Source: Leishmania mexicana MHOM/GT/2001/U1103
Taxonomy: Eukaryota > Euglenozoa > Kinetoplastea > Trypanosomatida > Trypanosomatidae
Reading direction: 5' to 3'
Length of the DNA stretch: 64,000 bases
NCBI RefSeq assembly: GCF_000234665.1
Contig: NC_018338.1
Location: forward strand, 1,759,262-1,823,261
Below the pieces are notes generated by a model. It did not search any database. It saw only the letters and a list, made by a program, of their open reading frames with translations, and had not been told where the DNA came from. Below, in pieces: positions 9,038 through 19,015 of the stretch. How positions within the stretch are numbered: the first letter of the stretch is position 1; each line of letters opens with the position of its first letter. A program made the translations under genes and the position numbers.

Positions 9038-10232
9038 CGGACGCCGCCGCTGCGGTGTTTTTCTTTCGCTTGTGCACTATATCTTTGTCACCGCTTTCTT
9101 GCCTTTTACTTGTCTGCTCATCAAGCACTGCAACGTTGTCGTCAACGGCACCGAGGCACACATGGCGGCTGGAGCAGTGCGTGTTTGAACGAGTGCATTA
9201 CCCTCCATCTTTGACAATGTAAGGGAGGTGGACCTGTCCACAGAACGAAGCAATAGAACAGGATACATATGGTAGGCGACAAGCCGTACCGAAAAAAAAA
9301 ACGTGCCGCATGAGCAGGATGCCGTCGCCTCATCAAATCATGTCGAATGCCACCACAGCTGTATCTCATTGTTCTTCACACCAGTTTTGCAGGCTTCGGT
9401 GGCGGTAAAGACGGCAGCCACTGGGAGTGTGCGCCTCTCTTTCACCGATTTCATCTTGGTAAGGGTCAGCACACGTCATGTTTCACTCTTCCGTCTCCTC
9501 CCTTCTTGACTCGTCTTGCCATCTACCGTTCTGCGACTTCCCACTATCACTGCGACTCAAATCCTCTATGCTGACCTTTTTTTTATGTGGGTCTTTGTCT
9601 CCAGCGCTGCCTTTACCTCACTTGTGTTGGTACGTCCTTTTTTTTGGCTTTGCTCTCTGCGCAGTGACTTCTTTCAGCGTGTGCACGCACGCACGTACGT
9701 ACTTGTAGTTGACATTTCGCCCCCGTTTTTCCCTCGAGCGTTCTCCGCCCCGCGACATTACGAAGAAAAGAACAGACAAGCGCGGGACAGAGTAGAAGGG
9801 AGGGATAAAGCACGAGCAGCCACTCAAAAAAAAAAGATATACAAGAGCTCAGGTGTCTTGTGCTCACCCAACGAATGTAAAGGTGTATGTACGCATCGTT
9901 CGCCCCTCCCACCCGACCTCACCTCCGCGAACCGTCGTCTGTTTTCGATCTCCTTTCGCAAGCCCTTTCTGTTTTGTCTGCCTCCATTGCTCGGGACTGT
10001 GAGGAAGAGCTTCTCTCTCCCTATTTTGCCGCATCTCCTGCTGTACTTCTTCGAGTTTCAGGCCTTGACCTTGACAGTTATTTGCAGACATTGCCTCTTG
10101 GAGACGTTGTTTCTCTTTGTGGCGTTTCTTCGTCATCTTTTGCTGCCCATCAGGCCGTTGTCGCCTTTATTTCATTTCGTTGTTTTTTTGGTGTTATTTT
10201 TCGGCTTTGCAGCCTGCACATACGCACACGCA
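9038..10232 (+). other. Spacer, no gene seen
   Basis: Pyrimidine-biased after about 9320. The frame of the next gene stays open from 9516 but upstream of 10233 it encodes only Phe/Leu/Ser-rich translation of CT-rich DNA, so it is treated as 5' untranslated. Confidence 0.6.
10173..10212 (+). promoter_or_regulatory. Predicted trans-splice acceptor of the small myristoylation-motif gene
   Basis: A T-rich tract (about 10173-10209) is followed by AG at 10211-10212, 20 bases before the ATG at 10233. This supports the short protein rather than the long upstream extension. Confidence 0.5.
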
Positions 10233-10637
10233 ATGGGGTGCGTCACGGCCCGCGCGGCCCGTGATGGGCTGGCCAACAGCAAGAAGACCGGCAAGCTCTC
10301 GAGAGAGGAATCCGCGGAGGCCACCACAGAGAAAAAGCCCAGTGAGGCGGAGGTGGACTACGTTGCGCTCTTTGTGGCCGGCTACATGACGGACTACTCG
10401 CAGAAAGGAGCGGTCTCCACGTATGAGGACTACCGTGGCTTTGAAACCACCACGACGAATCACGTGTCGAAGAACAAGGCGGATAAGCTCTGCAAATGGA
10501 GCGACCAAGCCCTGGAAAACCGCCTGAACCTCAATAACGACGTCTTTTTCAACCCACAGAATCCCTTCTCGTGGCCGAAGGAAGTCATCACGAACCATCT
10601 CACCTCGCCTTCCTTCACCGATCGAAATACCATTTAA
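10233..10637 (+). CDS. Small protein with N-myristoylation/palmitoylation motif, unknown function
   Basis: 134 residues, starting MGCVTARA. Gly2-Cys3 after the initiator Met is the classic dual-acylation motif (myristoyl on Gly2, palmitoyl on Cys3), although Thr/Ala at positions 5-6 make it only a fair match to the consensus. The rest is soluble, Lys/Glu-rich at 20-40, then a more ordered segment with VDYVALFVAGYMTDYS (about 41-56) and an Asn/Pro-rich end (NNDVFFNPQNPFSWP). No domain is recognised. In trypanosomatids such acylated small proteins often locate to the plasma membrane or flagellum, which is an inference. The long upstream frame is rejected because a splice acceptor precedes this ATG. 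Confidence 0.7.
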   Translation: MGCVTARAARDGLANSKKTGKLSREESAEATTEKKPSEAEVDYVALFVAGYMTDYSQKGAVSTYEDYRGFETTTTNHVSKNKADKLCKWSDQALENRLNLNNDVFFNPQNPFSWPKEVITNHLTSPSFTDRNTI

Positions 10638-13600
10638 GAGGTGACGCACACGTGACAGCAACAGTGAACGTAGGCCGCGTTAGCCAGCGGTGCTTACTGA
10701 ACTCTCTTGTGTGTGTGTCCTCCTTGCCTGCTTGCTGTTGCCGAGGTAAAGGATGGAGAGGCATCGCTGCGAAAATATCCCCTGTCGTCGCACTGTCTTG
10801 GCGCCTCCTCTGTTTTGCAATGCTCTATCCGTGCACAACACATCGGGGGGGGCTTCCGAAAATGTTCCGCATGACAGCTGCGCCTGTGCTCGCGTTCTCA
10901 GCGAATGTGTATGTCTTAGATCGCCGTGTGTTGTTGCTGGGCCCAACGCCTACCCCCTCCTCTTCCCACGCACCCGTGTGGGCCGTCTAGGCACCGTAGC
11001 TGTAGATGTAATCTACTATTCCAACGCCAAGCGCATAGTGTGACTCATTTTGCGCGTACATGCATCTACATAGGGCCAGAACACAGGGGGAAAAGGAGAG
11101 ATTCTATGAACAGCAACACACACACACACACACTACACGGAACGCAAAAAGAAAAACAGAAACAGACGCGAGCACCCCATTCCGGCATACGTCTTTTTGC
11201 TGACGATGCTTGCGACTGCTCTCTCTCCACCTCTTCTTTCGCTTGTGTCTTCTGTCGCTGCTGCATTTCGCCTGTTTTTCTTCGTTGGACTACGACTCTG
11301 TGCTGCTTTTCTCTTCCCCGTTCTCAGTATACCATTGCAGCGCGCTGTGCCGTCGTTCGACTTGGGTTTATCCTCCTCTCCCGTTTCCTTTGCCTGCCCC
11401 TCATGTGTCAATTCACCAGCTCATCGTTCGCAACAGGTGAAAGTCAAGGAGCACAGTGGCTGAGTGGCTTACATCCCGTTACTTGCTGAGGAGTGGACGA
11501 TGTCACGGGCAAGGCAGTCAGACCTCAGAAAAGCACGAAGGTAAGCGAAGAGCCTCTACAGCGATGCATCGTGGCGCTCATGTGTATGCATGTATCCTGC
11601 GGTGTGCGTCTACGTGTGTCTGCTCTGCTTGTGTATGAGCACTCAGACTCCATTTTTTTCAGTTTGCTTTTATGCCTCCTTTCTCATGGTTTTATTCAGT
11701 GAGTTTCGCCGTGAGTGCTCCCCTCCCTCCCTCCCTGCTCTGTTAGTCCCTCCGTTTTGTTACGTGTCGCCGTGTGCGCCCCCGCATGTCTCCGTCTCCA
11801 TCTTTGTCTCTCTTCGCTCTTTCCGCCATTTCTGCAGACGCACGACACGCCTGAGAGGAAAGCGAGATGGGAGAGAGGGAGAGGGAAGAGAAGGGGAGAG
11901 AGGCATCACACGAGGAGGACAGCGGTGGTGATCAAGGTACGGAGGCAATCAGTGCGATCTTGCAAATAGTCATGTACAACCCCCTCCCCTTTTTCGTTCC
12001 GTTTTCGGTTCTTTTTTTTCCATTTGCCTTCACATTCTGCTCGCCTTTTCCTTCTCTTTTGATGTTCATCGACGTGTCGGTGATGTGTGGACTGTAGAGA
12101 GACGACAGCAGCCAAGAACTTCCCCTTTTCTCCTCCTCTTGACCCCGACATCTCTTCTGTTTCCGCATTCTCACTTTGAGAGTCTTCCTACTGCGTTTTC
12201 CTTCTTCGGAGTGAGCTGCTCTAGCTCTGAATTCAAGCGCCTCTCCGTCCTTTTCGTGAGCTTTCCGGGCCTCTGAGGAGGCAGGGTGTGAAAGGGAGGG
12301 AGGGAGGGGCGATATCTTCCTGGAATTGTGGGAAGAAGAATCTGAAGGCGCGTGTGCTCGCTCTCTTCGTGTGTTTGTGGGCAAAGCATACATTTGTTGT
12401 AGCCTAGACTGTCTTCGGCTCGTTTCTCTCATTCCTCACGGGGCGGCGGATGGCTACATGAATCAGTTTTATGAGTGCTCTATATCGGCCAGGTGTCGGT
12501 CTCGCGATGCACCTCCTCGGCCACTTCAGCGTGGCGGTTTTGCCCTTTCCATTTTTCTCTGTGCCGCTTACGTTGTATACGTGTGTTTCACTACCCCCAT
12601 GCATGAGGCGTGTGTGTTGTGTTGTCACCTTTTTCTTTTGGATCAGACGCGTGCGTATGGCTATGGGAATCTTGGTGTGTAGGTGTCTAGCGCTGACCGT
12701 TACGTACCCTTGCATATCTCTTGTTTTTCGTTCCCTTCGCTGATCGCCGTGTCTCCGTCTCGGTGTCTCTGCGTGCGCTTCCATCCTGTCTTCGCGTTGA
12801 TTATCTGCTTCTTTCTTTTTCGTTGCCAATTCGAAGTCGTCGCGTTGCTCTCCAGCTCATAGCACGCATGCCTCGCTCGCTGCTGCGTTCTCCTCTCCAC
12901 CCCCTCCCACCTGCTCAGTTTATGCCACCTCAACGATTCGTTCTCCTTTTTGTTCTCGCTCTGTTGTGCAACGACATGTGATGCGTCGCTGTTCACATTC
13001 TAAATCGCCCCCCTCCTCCTCCTCCTCCTCCCCAACCAACAGACGGAATGGCGACTGCCCTCTACCGTTGTGTCACCTGGAGAGTGCCTTCGCTATGTTC
13101 TCCACTCTCTGTATCACTCGGTGCGTCCATGTGCCTTGCTCATCCTTTCATTTTACTTTTTGCAGCGTGCTTGCGCCTCGTCTCACCCCTCATCTGAGGC
13201 AGTAGGGGACAGCTCAAGCACGCTGTACAAGGCAGCGCAGAGCAGACAGGAAAATGATACAACCAACGCGTTTTCGCTACCAATGTGCAATCAGATGTCG
13301 GGAGAACAGATGCAGACTCTCGGCTCGTGTGTCTGTATGCTTTTTCGCCTCCCTTTTCAATCCGCGGCGCCCCTGTGCGAACCGTTGCAACACAGAGGTG
13401 CCCATGATGGTGCATACCGTATACGTGCTCGTTTTTCTTGTTTTCCGCGTGTGTGACCGTTGGGCGTTGATCTTTTTTATTTTTTTTATATTTTATCGTC
13501 ATTCCTCTTTCACATTTCACAATTTCCATCACCATCACCATCATCATCACCGCGAGACGAAATGTGCTCTGGACATGAGGACGAAAAAAACAGGAAAAAG

Positions 13601-14065
13601 GTCGGCTTACAGGGGCAGAGAACAAGAGCGGACACATTTTTGAGCATCGTTTCTTTGGCGTGTGCCTGACGTGAGATCATCACCCCCTTCCTTTTGCAAG
13701 CACTGGAAGGCTTCCCAATGATTTGCCGTTTTCTTGCGACATACGTGCCGCGCTTCCTGTCAGGACTGACAGTGGGCTATGTGTGGGTTTTCTGTTTTTT
13801 TCCCTTTTCTGGGTTGTTGTGGCCGGGACTATCGGTTCCAGTCGTGCAACTCGCCAGAGCTGCACACCACATGCCCCAATCACTTTACGCGCCGCATTAT
13901 GCCGATCCATACTCGCGCCTTTCTCTTCTTTCCCCCTTTCCTCTGTTTGTGCTTTTATTTCATCCCGGCGTGGCTCTTTTTCTCCCCTTGCTGCTCATCA
14001 TCATCAGTCTCCACCGTTCACGCCGTGTTGAAGCACCTTACCACTCCGCGTTCCTCCCCCCTCCA

Positions 14066-14098
14066 CACACACACACACACACACACGCACACACGCAA
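14066..14098 (+). repeat. CA dinucleotide repeat
   Basis: A nearly pure CA run with one or two G interruptions lies about 70 bases upstream of the proteasome start. It probably lies in the region between the preceding polyadenylation site and the splice acceptor. Confidence 0.85.
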
Positions 14099-14110
14099 CA
14101 ACGTGCGACT

Positions 14111-14159
14111 CTCCTCGGCTTTCTGATTCCCTTGACTTTTCTATCCTTTTTTCTTCTAG
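14111..14159 (+). promoter_or_regulatory. Predicted trans-splice acceptor of the proteasome alpha-1 gene
   Basis: A long pyrimidine tract (about 14111-14157) ends in TTCTTCTAG with AG at 14158-14159, eight bases before the ATG at 14168. It is one of the clearest acceptor sites in the window. Confidence 0.6.
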
Positions 14160-14167
14160 ACCACACC

Positions 14168-14920
14168 ATGAACCGCGCAGGCTTCGACAAGTACATTACC
14201 GTCTTCAGCCCTGAGGGCTCGCTGTACCAGGTGGAGTACGCATTCAAAGCGGTCACGTACCCTGGCCTGCTCACGGTTGCCATTCGCTGCAAGGATGCCG
14301 TTCTGGTCGCGACGCAGCATGTGATTCCCGACCGCCTCATACGCCCTGACTCCGTGACGGCGCTCTACGAGGTCACTCCGAGCATTGGCTGCTGCATGAC
14401 CGGTCGCGCCCCCGACGGGCGCGCGCTGGTGCAGCGCGCGCGAGAGGAAGCGTCGGATTACCACTACCGCTACGGTATGCAGATTCCAATTGCGGTGCTG
14501 GCGAAGCGCATGGGTGACAAGGCGCAGGTGCGAACGCAGCAGGCCGGCCTGCGGCCGATGGGCGTGGTGACTACCTTCATCGGCATGGACCAGAGTGACC
14601 AGGACGGCTCGCTCAAGCCGAAGATTTACACCGTCGACCCGGCCGGCTGGACCGGCGGGCACATTGCGTGCGCTGTGGGCAAAAAGCAGGTGGAGGCGAT
14701 GGCATTCTTGGAGAAGCGCCAGAAGAACACCGATTTTGACGATCTGACGGAGAAGGAGGCCGCGATGATCGCACTGGCGGCGCTGCAGAGCGCGATCGGC
14801 ACAGCTGTCAAGGCGAAAGAGGTGGAGGTGGGCCGCTGCACGGCCGCCAACCCGACCTTTCAGCGTGTGCCAAATAGCGAGGTGGAGGAGTGGCTGACCG
14901 CCGTGGCCGAGGCGGATTAA
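14168..14920 (+). CDS. PSMA6: 20S proteasome subunit alpha-1 (alpha type-6)
   Basis: 250 residues, the usual length. The N-terminus carries the alpha-subunit signature FSPEGSLYQVEYAFKA (about 12-27), which gates the 20S core. Family-typical segments follow: CMTGRAPDGRALVQRAREEA, the Y.Y.YG.QIP region, RTQQAGLRPMGV, and VDPAG in the core fold. Overall similarity is to the PSMA6/SCL1 (alpha-1) branch, including the PSMA6-type PDRLI segment after the second strand pair and the EVEVG segment near the end. Alpha subunits form the outer rings and are not themselves proteolytic; accordingly there is no catalytic N-terminal Thr. The open frame extends upstream to 13694, but only as translation of CT/CA-rich leader. 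Confidence 0.95.
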   Translation: MNRAGFDKYITVFSPEGSLYQVEYAFKAVTYPGLLTVAIRCKDAVLVATQHVIPDRLIRPDSVTALYEVTPSIGCCMTGRAPDGRALVQRAREEASDYHYRYGMQIPIAVLAKRMGDKAQVRTQQAGLRPMGVVTTFIGMDQSDQDGSLKPKIYTVDPAGWTGGHIACAVGKKQVEAMAFLEKRQKNTDFDDLTEKEAAMIALAALQSAIGTAVKAKEVEVGRCTAANPTFQRVPNSEVEEWLTAVAEAD

Positions 14921-15418
14921 GGGGCGCGCGGGCGACAACTTTGAACTTCCAGAACGACGCCGACTTCTCTTCGGTGCTTTTCTTCGCCTTGCCCTTCCCC
15001 TCCTCACCTGAGATCTACCGCGGCGCGTGCAATCGCACCCACTTTTTGTTGCTGCACTGGAGGCTGCTCAGCTCCGTGGACGGCCCACAGTGCAGGGTTA
15101 CGTGCGCAGGTCCCGCGCTGGGTCACGCGGCTGGCGCTCTTATACTTCACGTCCGTGGCAAAGTCAGAAAGGAAGTATGGCACATCATGGCTGCTCTGTT
15201 TTCCTGTTCATGTGAAGTGCTCAGAGGAGATGCCCCACGCATGCGAACACGCACACCTTAGCAACGTCTGTGAAAGAAGCGGAGGGTCGGCTGACGTGCG
15301 ATTTTACCGGAGTCGTGTCTACGTCTTATGTTTATTCTCTTTTCCACCTTCTTTTTTCTATGGGATTCGTCTTGGCCTTTGTCTCTCTTCTTCATGTGTG
15401 CGGTGGTGGTTGCTGTGA

Positions 15419-15780
15419 GCGCGCTGACAGGCGCGCACTGTTTTACTAGTGAAGGTTGTGCCGAGCCCGCGCGAGATGTGGAACAGTACCGACCGTGCAT
15501 CCTTACGGATCGCGGTCTGCGGGGGCCTCGACTCTCGGGCCCGCTGCGTGGGCGCAACAAAGGGAGAGTGTGATGGCATGGCCGGCGAAGAGGCGGGTGC
15601 GATGACAGGAGCTGGGCGCGAGGGATGGGCACATGTAACAGACGCTGCTTTTCCGTTGCATGTTAACCCGATCGCGGTACGAGGGGGAGGAGGGCGGAGG
15701 AGACGAAGAGGCCGATACCAAGAAGCACGACGGCGCTGCTGTGCCACGCACATGTGACACCCACACGTCTGCCAACTGCA
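15419..15780 (+). repeat. Possible degenerate SIDER in the 3'UTR of the proteasome gene
   Basis: The match to copies A and B is limited to short motifs in the same order: GCGCTGACAGGC, then a GCATC..ACGGAT..GGTCTG-like block, then G-rich sequence ending near GGCGCTGCTGTG. The composition change relative to the flanks supports an inserted element, but identity is low and could be chance. Confidence 0.3.
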
Positions 15781-16501
15781 CCGTCGCCCCCTCCCTCCCT
15801 CTCGCACTTTGGCAACACCCCTTCGTTCACACGTCGTAATTGTTCGTTGTACGGTTGGTTCGACTACTATTCTACGAATGCACATGTTGAAGAAGAAATA
15901 TTTTGTCATGTAGAGTTCTCACGACGGCAAGAGCGCACTCGAGTACGCCGCAGTTGCCACCCATATCAGAAGACGCTTGCCGCTGTGCAAGGCTGTTTTG
16001 GATGCTGCGCGAGGTGGGGTACAAGCTTGGATGGCCTGCACGCTGTTCCTGCTTTGCGTGCCGGGATTTTCACACCGATTCCTTCGTCATGAATCGTTAC
16101 AGGTGTGCAGCGGATCTCGTCAGCGCCCTTCGATACCATTTCTCAGCACTAATCGAACAACACACACACACAAAAGGAAACTCGACCCTTTTTTCTCGCT
16201 TTCCCTCTCTTCACCTTCACGGCCGTTCCCTCTTCTTTCGTTCATTCGACCCACGTGTGGCCGTCTTGGAGGTATTGTATTGGTTGTGGGATTTTTTCGT
16301 TGTTGCCATCAAGCTCCGCCTCCTCCTCAGTCAACGCTGTGCGTGAGACCGTGTAAAGCGAAAAGAGGCGCAGGCTCTCCCTTTGTATTGGACTCCGCAC
16401 CCTCTTTTCCTCTGTACCAGGGATCCTTTGCCTTTTCTGGTCTCTGCACTCCACGGCTGTCGTCTTCGTTGCGAATCCTTTAACGATCAGCCCTCGGTAT
16501 C

Positions 16502-16522
16502 CTAGTCTACTCTTATCTTTAG
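16502..16522 (+). promoter_or_regulatory. Predicted trans-splice acceptor of the ATOM40 gene
   Basis: The tract CTAGTCTACTCTTATCTTTAG ends in AG at 16521-16522, with the ATG 15 bases later at 16537. Confidence 0.5.
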
Positions 16523-16536
16523 TGACACCGCTGACA

Positions 16537-17586
16537 ATGCTGAAGGAATGGCTGCGCGGGTCCTCGAGCGAGGCGGAGAAGCCTGCCGAGGAGAAGAGGC
16601 CTGTATCTCGCATGGTAGTGGATGCGGAGAAGCCGCTGGAGACGCACGAAAGCGCCGTGAGCAAGCGCCGCGAGGCGTATGAGAAGAAGCTCGCGGAGTC
16701 GGCGAAGGAGGGGCCGCCGCATCCAAGTAAGATGGTTACCTACGATGGCATTTTCCGCAAGGCCCAAGGCGTGCTGCTGGAGGGTAACAACAACGAGACC
16801 CAGGAGGGCATCACGCTCAACATCGCCCGCAACGCCCAGAACGCGATGATCTCGACGAAGTGGACGCTGGTGAACCCGCAGATGTCTCACTGGGAGGTGA
16901 ACTTGCAGATGAACGGCTTCAGTGATATTGTGGCAGCCTCGTGGAACACATTGAATCGCTACCAGCTCATGTACCAGCGCGTCTCCACCACTGGCGCGAT
17001 GCTCGTGACTCAGTTTATGGCGCAGAAGCAGGGCGGCATGTCGCAGGGCACTGTGTTTGCCATGATGCAGTACCCGTGGCGCATTGGAGGCTGCACCCAG
17101 GTGCAGTATGTAAAGGACCAGTCTCTGGGCCTGAGCCACGTGCAACGCCTCATTCGCGGCGTCCACGTCGGCACGAATCTCACTGTCGAGCCTGCGACGC
17201 ACAATTCCTACCTGTCGCACGCCATCTCCCTCATGACCGCGAAGAGGGACGCCGGGTTCATGGCGGAGATGACCCCCAGTAAAGGGACCTGGAAGCTTGC
17301 GGCGATAGCCTTTGACTGGGCAATGAACATGGATGCCGCTATTGAGCTGGAGTACATGGAGGGCCGCGAGGGCATGAAGAGCGCTCTCAACGTAGGCTGC
17401 CGGAAGAGCTTTGTCGGCGGGGCGCAGCTGACGACCTCGCTGTTAGGCTTCAGTATGGCTAAGGTGAATCTGGATCTGCCCTTTGGAGGTGAGGTACCCG
17501 GCGCAAATCAGCTCCGGCTCACCTTCAACTGCCAGTACGACATTCACGCCGGTGCGCTGAAGCAGGGTCTCATCTTCACAGCTTAA
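16537..17586 (+). CDS. ATOM40: Archaic translocase of the mitochondrial outer membrane, 40 kDa (ATOM40)
   Basis: 349 residues from the ATG at 16537 (the frame reaches a GTG five codons earlier). The first ~65 residues are charged and soluble. Residues about 70-349 alternate hydrophobic and polar residues in many short amphipathic strands without any helical membrane segment, as expected for a 19-strand Tom40/VDAC-type beta barrel. The last strands end in a hydrophobic KQGLIFTA tail fitting a C-terminal beta-signal. Length and overall sequence match trypanosomatid ATOM40, the general import pore of the mitochondrial outer membrane, essential in T. brucei. The identification rests on recognition of the family; short Tom40 motifs are hard to see because the family is very divergent. 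Confidence 0.85.
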   Translation: MLKEWLRGSSSEAEKPAEEKRPVSRMVVDAEKPLETHESAVSKRREAYEKKLAESAKEGPPHPSKMVTYDGIFRKAQGVLLEGNNNETQEGITLNIARNAQNAMISTKWTLVNPQMSHWEVNLQMNGFSDIVAASWNTLNRYQLMYQRVSTTGAMLVTQFMAQKQGGMSQGTVFAMMQYPWRIGGCTQVQYVKDQSLGLSHVQRLIRGVHVGTNLTVEPATHNSYLSHAISLMTAKRDAGFMAEMTPSKGTWKLAAIAFDWAMNMDAAIELEYMEGREGMKSALNVGCRKSFVGGAQLTTSLLGFSMAKVNLDLPFGGEVPGANQLRLTFNCQYDIHAGALKQGLIFTA

Positions 17587-18308
17587 CCCATGCGGTGCTC
17601 ACGTTTCGGTGTAGTCCGTTGGTTTCGTTCTTTCGCGTCGTTTTCCTATTGTTCTTCCCCCTGTCGGCCGCCATGGGCGGTGTGGCCGTGATATGGCAGC
17701 CCCTGGCGAGCAGCTTCGAGGCGGCGGACACGTGAGACAAATGCAAGGGGCAGTGCTGAAGTAGGGTACACGGGAGCTGGGGAGGACGGGGGGAGGGCGG
17801 CGACTGTCGGAAGAGATGCCCGTAGGCCACGTGTTCCGGTCACAGCGGTGCAAGCCTGGCAGCACCTTTCCTCCCGCCATCCCGTCTTCCAGCACCTCTG
17901 CCCCCTTCTCTTTCTGTGTTTTCTCCACCTTCTCTCTGGGCTGCTCGTGCTCTTTGCACGACCGGCGCTGCCTCCTGTTGGTCGCTGTAGCGCCGTGTTT
18001 CAATGGGTGAGTGCGTTGAAGAATGGACAGGTTTGAGGGGCACGGCGACAGGGATGGTGGTGGTCGCGGTGGTATGTGCGAGCATGAGGACTGGCGCAGT
18101 GGGAACTTTCTCACTTTCTCTCTGTCCGTTGGTCTCGCCATCTTTTTCGTGACCCGTGTGGATGTCACGCCGGCCTTTTCCCTGCCCCTTCCCTCTGTGT
18201 TCTCCCTTAAGCCACTCCCACTTCTCCGCGGGCTTTGTTGTCTGAGACTAAATAAACGCGAAAAGAAAAGAGATCGACATTGAAAAGGACACCGGCAAGG
18301 CGAGAGAG
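17587..18308 (+). other. Spacer: ATOM40 3'UTR
   Basis: No gene seen. The second part becomes CT-rich at 18110-18240 and ends in a plausible acceptor (AG at 18245-18246), followed by a purine-rich leader up to the ATG at 18309. Confidence 0.5.
18173..18246 (+). promoter_or_regulatory. Pyrimidine tract and AG upstream of the small ORF at 18309
   Basis: A C/T-rich stretch (18173-18240) ends in TCTGAG (AG at 18245-18246). The next 60 bases are purine-rich and lead to the ATG at 18309. This is the normal layout of a trans-splice site plus short 5'UTR. Confidence 0.4.
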
Positions 18309-18548
18309 ATGGCAGTCGACGCGCCGCTGCGGCTGCAACTCTTCATGCCTCTTCTTCTCGCCATTTTATTTTTATTTTTATATAAACTCCCCCCAGTCAC
18401 TAAGCAAGGAAGTGCATCAGAACCTGTTTTGCCACCCGTCACAACACCAAAAGAGCACAGGACAAAACGCGCACAGTGGAGAAGGAGGGGCGCTGCTATG
18501 GAATGCATTGCTTCCTCCCACGCCACGTTCGAGGAGACGCCTTGGTAG
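18309..18548 (+). CDS. Possible small single-pass membrane protein
   Basis: 79 residues. Residues about 8-26 form a strongly hydrophobic segment (LRLQLFMPLLLAILFLFLY), followed by a polar, basic tail with TKQ...HRTKRAQWRRRG. Its position after a clear pyrimidine tract, AG and purine-rich leader is that of a real trypanosomatid gene. Against it: short length, only moderate GC at third positions, and no recognised family. If real it would be an N-terminally anchored peptide of unknown role. It may instead be 5'UTR sequence of the FAM184-like gene. Confidence 0.35.
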   Translation: MAVDAPLRLQLFMPLLLAILFLFLYKLPPVTKQGSASEPVLPPVTTPKEHRTKRAQWRRRGAAMECIASSHATFEETPW

Positions 18549-19015
18549 CCTTCAAGACGCCCGTCTCTGTCTTCGTGCGAGCGTGCGTCTCCAGCACGCG
18601 ATAGCGCCCACTGTGGCAGTAGAGAACGATGCGGTGTTGGCGGAAACGACCGCCCACGCATCGGCGCTAGTCACCGTTTCCCAGACTGCTGTTCGAGGTT
18701 GCTCATAGCTGTGGTGTCTCCTTCACCACCTGTCGTGTGTCACGCTCCATGTCCCCCTGCAGCCTTGCTCGTCTGCTCTTTCTCGTCTTCCGGCGCTCCT
18801 CACCCCGCACATGCGCCTCTCTGTGCCCCTCCTCACCCAACGGGGACATCCTTGCATCCGATAAGAAGCGCGGCAGCCACGCGCTGCACACGTTTCCGTT
18901 GCGGCCACTCGGCTTATGCGCCCTTTTTTGTTTCTCAACGCCTGGGATCCTTAAACGGAACAAAAAATCAAAAAAAAGAAGCAGAGGCCCGTTAGCCGAA
19001 CACACCCATACCCCA
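18549..19015 (+). other. Spacer upstream of the FAM184-like gene
   Basis: C/T-rich at 18720-18840, then an A-rich stretch (18957-18985). The frame of the downstream gene is open through this region (ATG at 18749), but the encoded residues look like leader translation. Confidence 0.5.

Larger units (their letters stand above)
10638..14167 (+). other. 3.5-kb spacer, no gene supported
   Basis: This is one of the longest gaps in the window. It is mostly CT-rich, with a CA run near 11116-11131, a GA-rich patch (11863-11930), a CAT/CAC run near 13527-13551 and a long CA run at about 14066-14098 just before the proteasome gene. Reading frames on both strands are short or low-complexity. A small gene or ncRNA could hide here, but I cannot point to one. 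Confidence 0.5.
14921..16536 (+). other. Spacer with a possible old SIDER remnant
   Basis: No gene seen. About 15419-15780 is not pyrimidine-biased and shares short motifs with the SIDER-like repeats (GCGCTGACAGGC at about 15423; GTGCATC...ACGGAT...GGTCTGCG near 15496-15521). The remainder is CT-rich leader of the ATOM40 gene. Confidence 0.45.

Noticed and set aside
13694..14167. N-terminal extension of the proteasome subunit
   Set aside because: The alpha-subunit N-terminus is strictly conserved and starts at 14168; a clear splice acceptor lies at 14158-14159.
14156..15007. 283-codon minus-strand frame
   Set aside because: Antisense shadow of the proteasome alpha-1 gene, which is certain.
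18737..19015. 93-codon N-terminal extension of the FAM184-like protein (ATG at 18749)
   Set aside because: The encoded residues are leader-like and the conserved N-terminal box starts shortly after 19016. Mapped splice sites would settle it.
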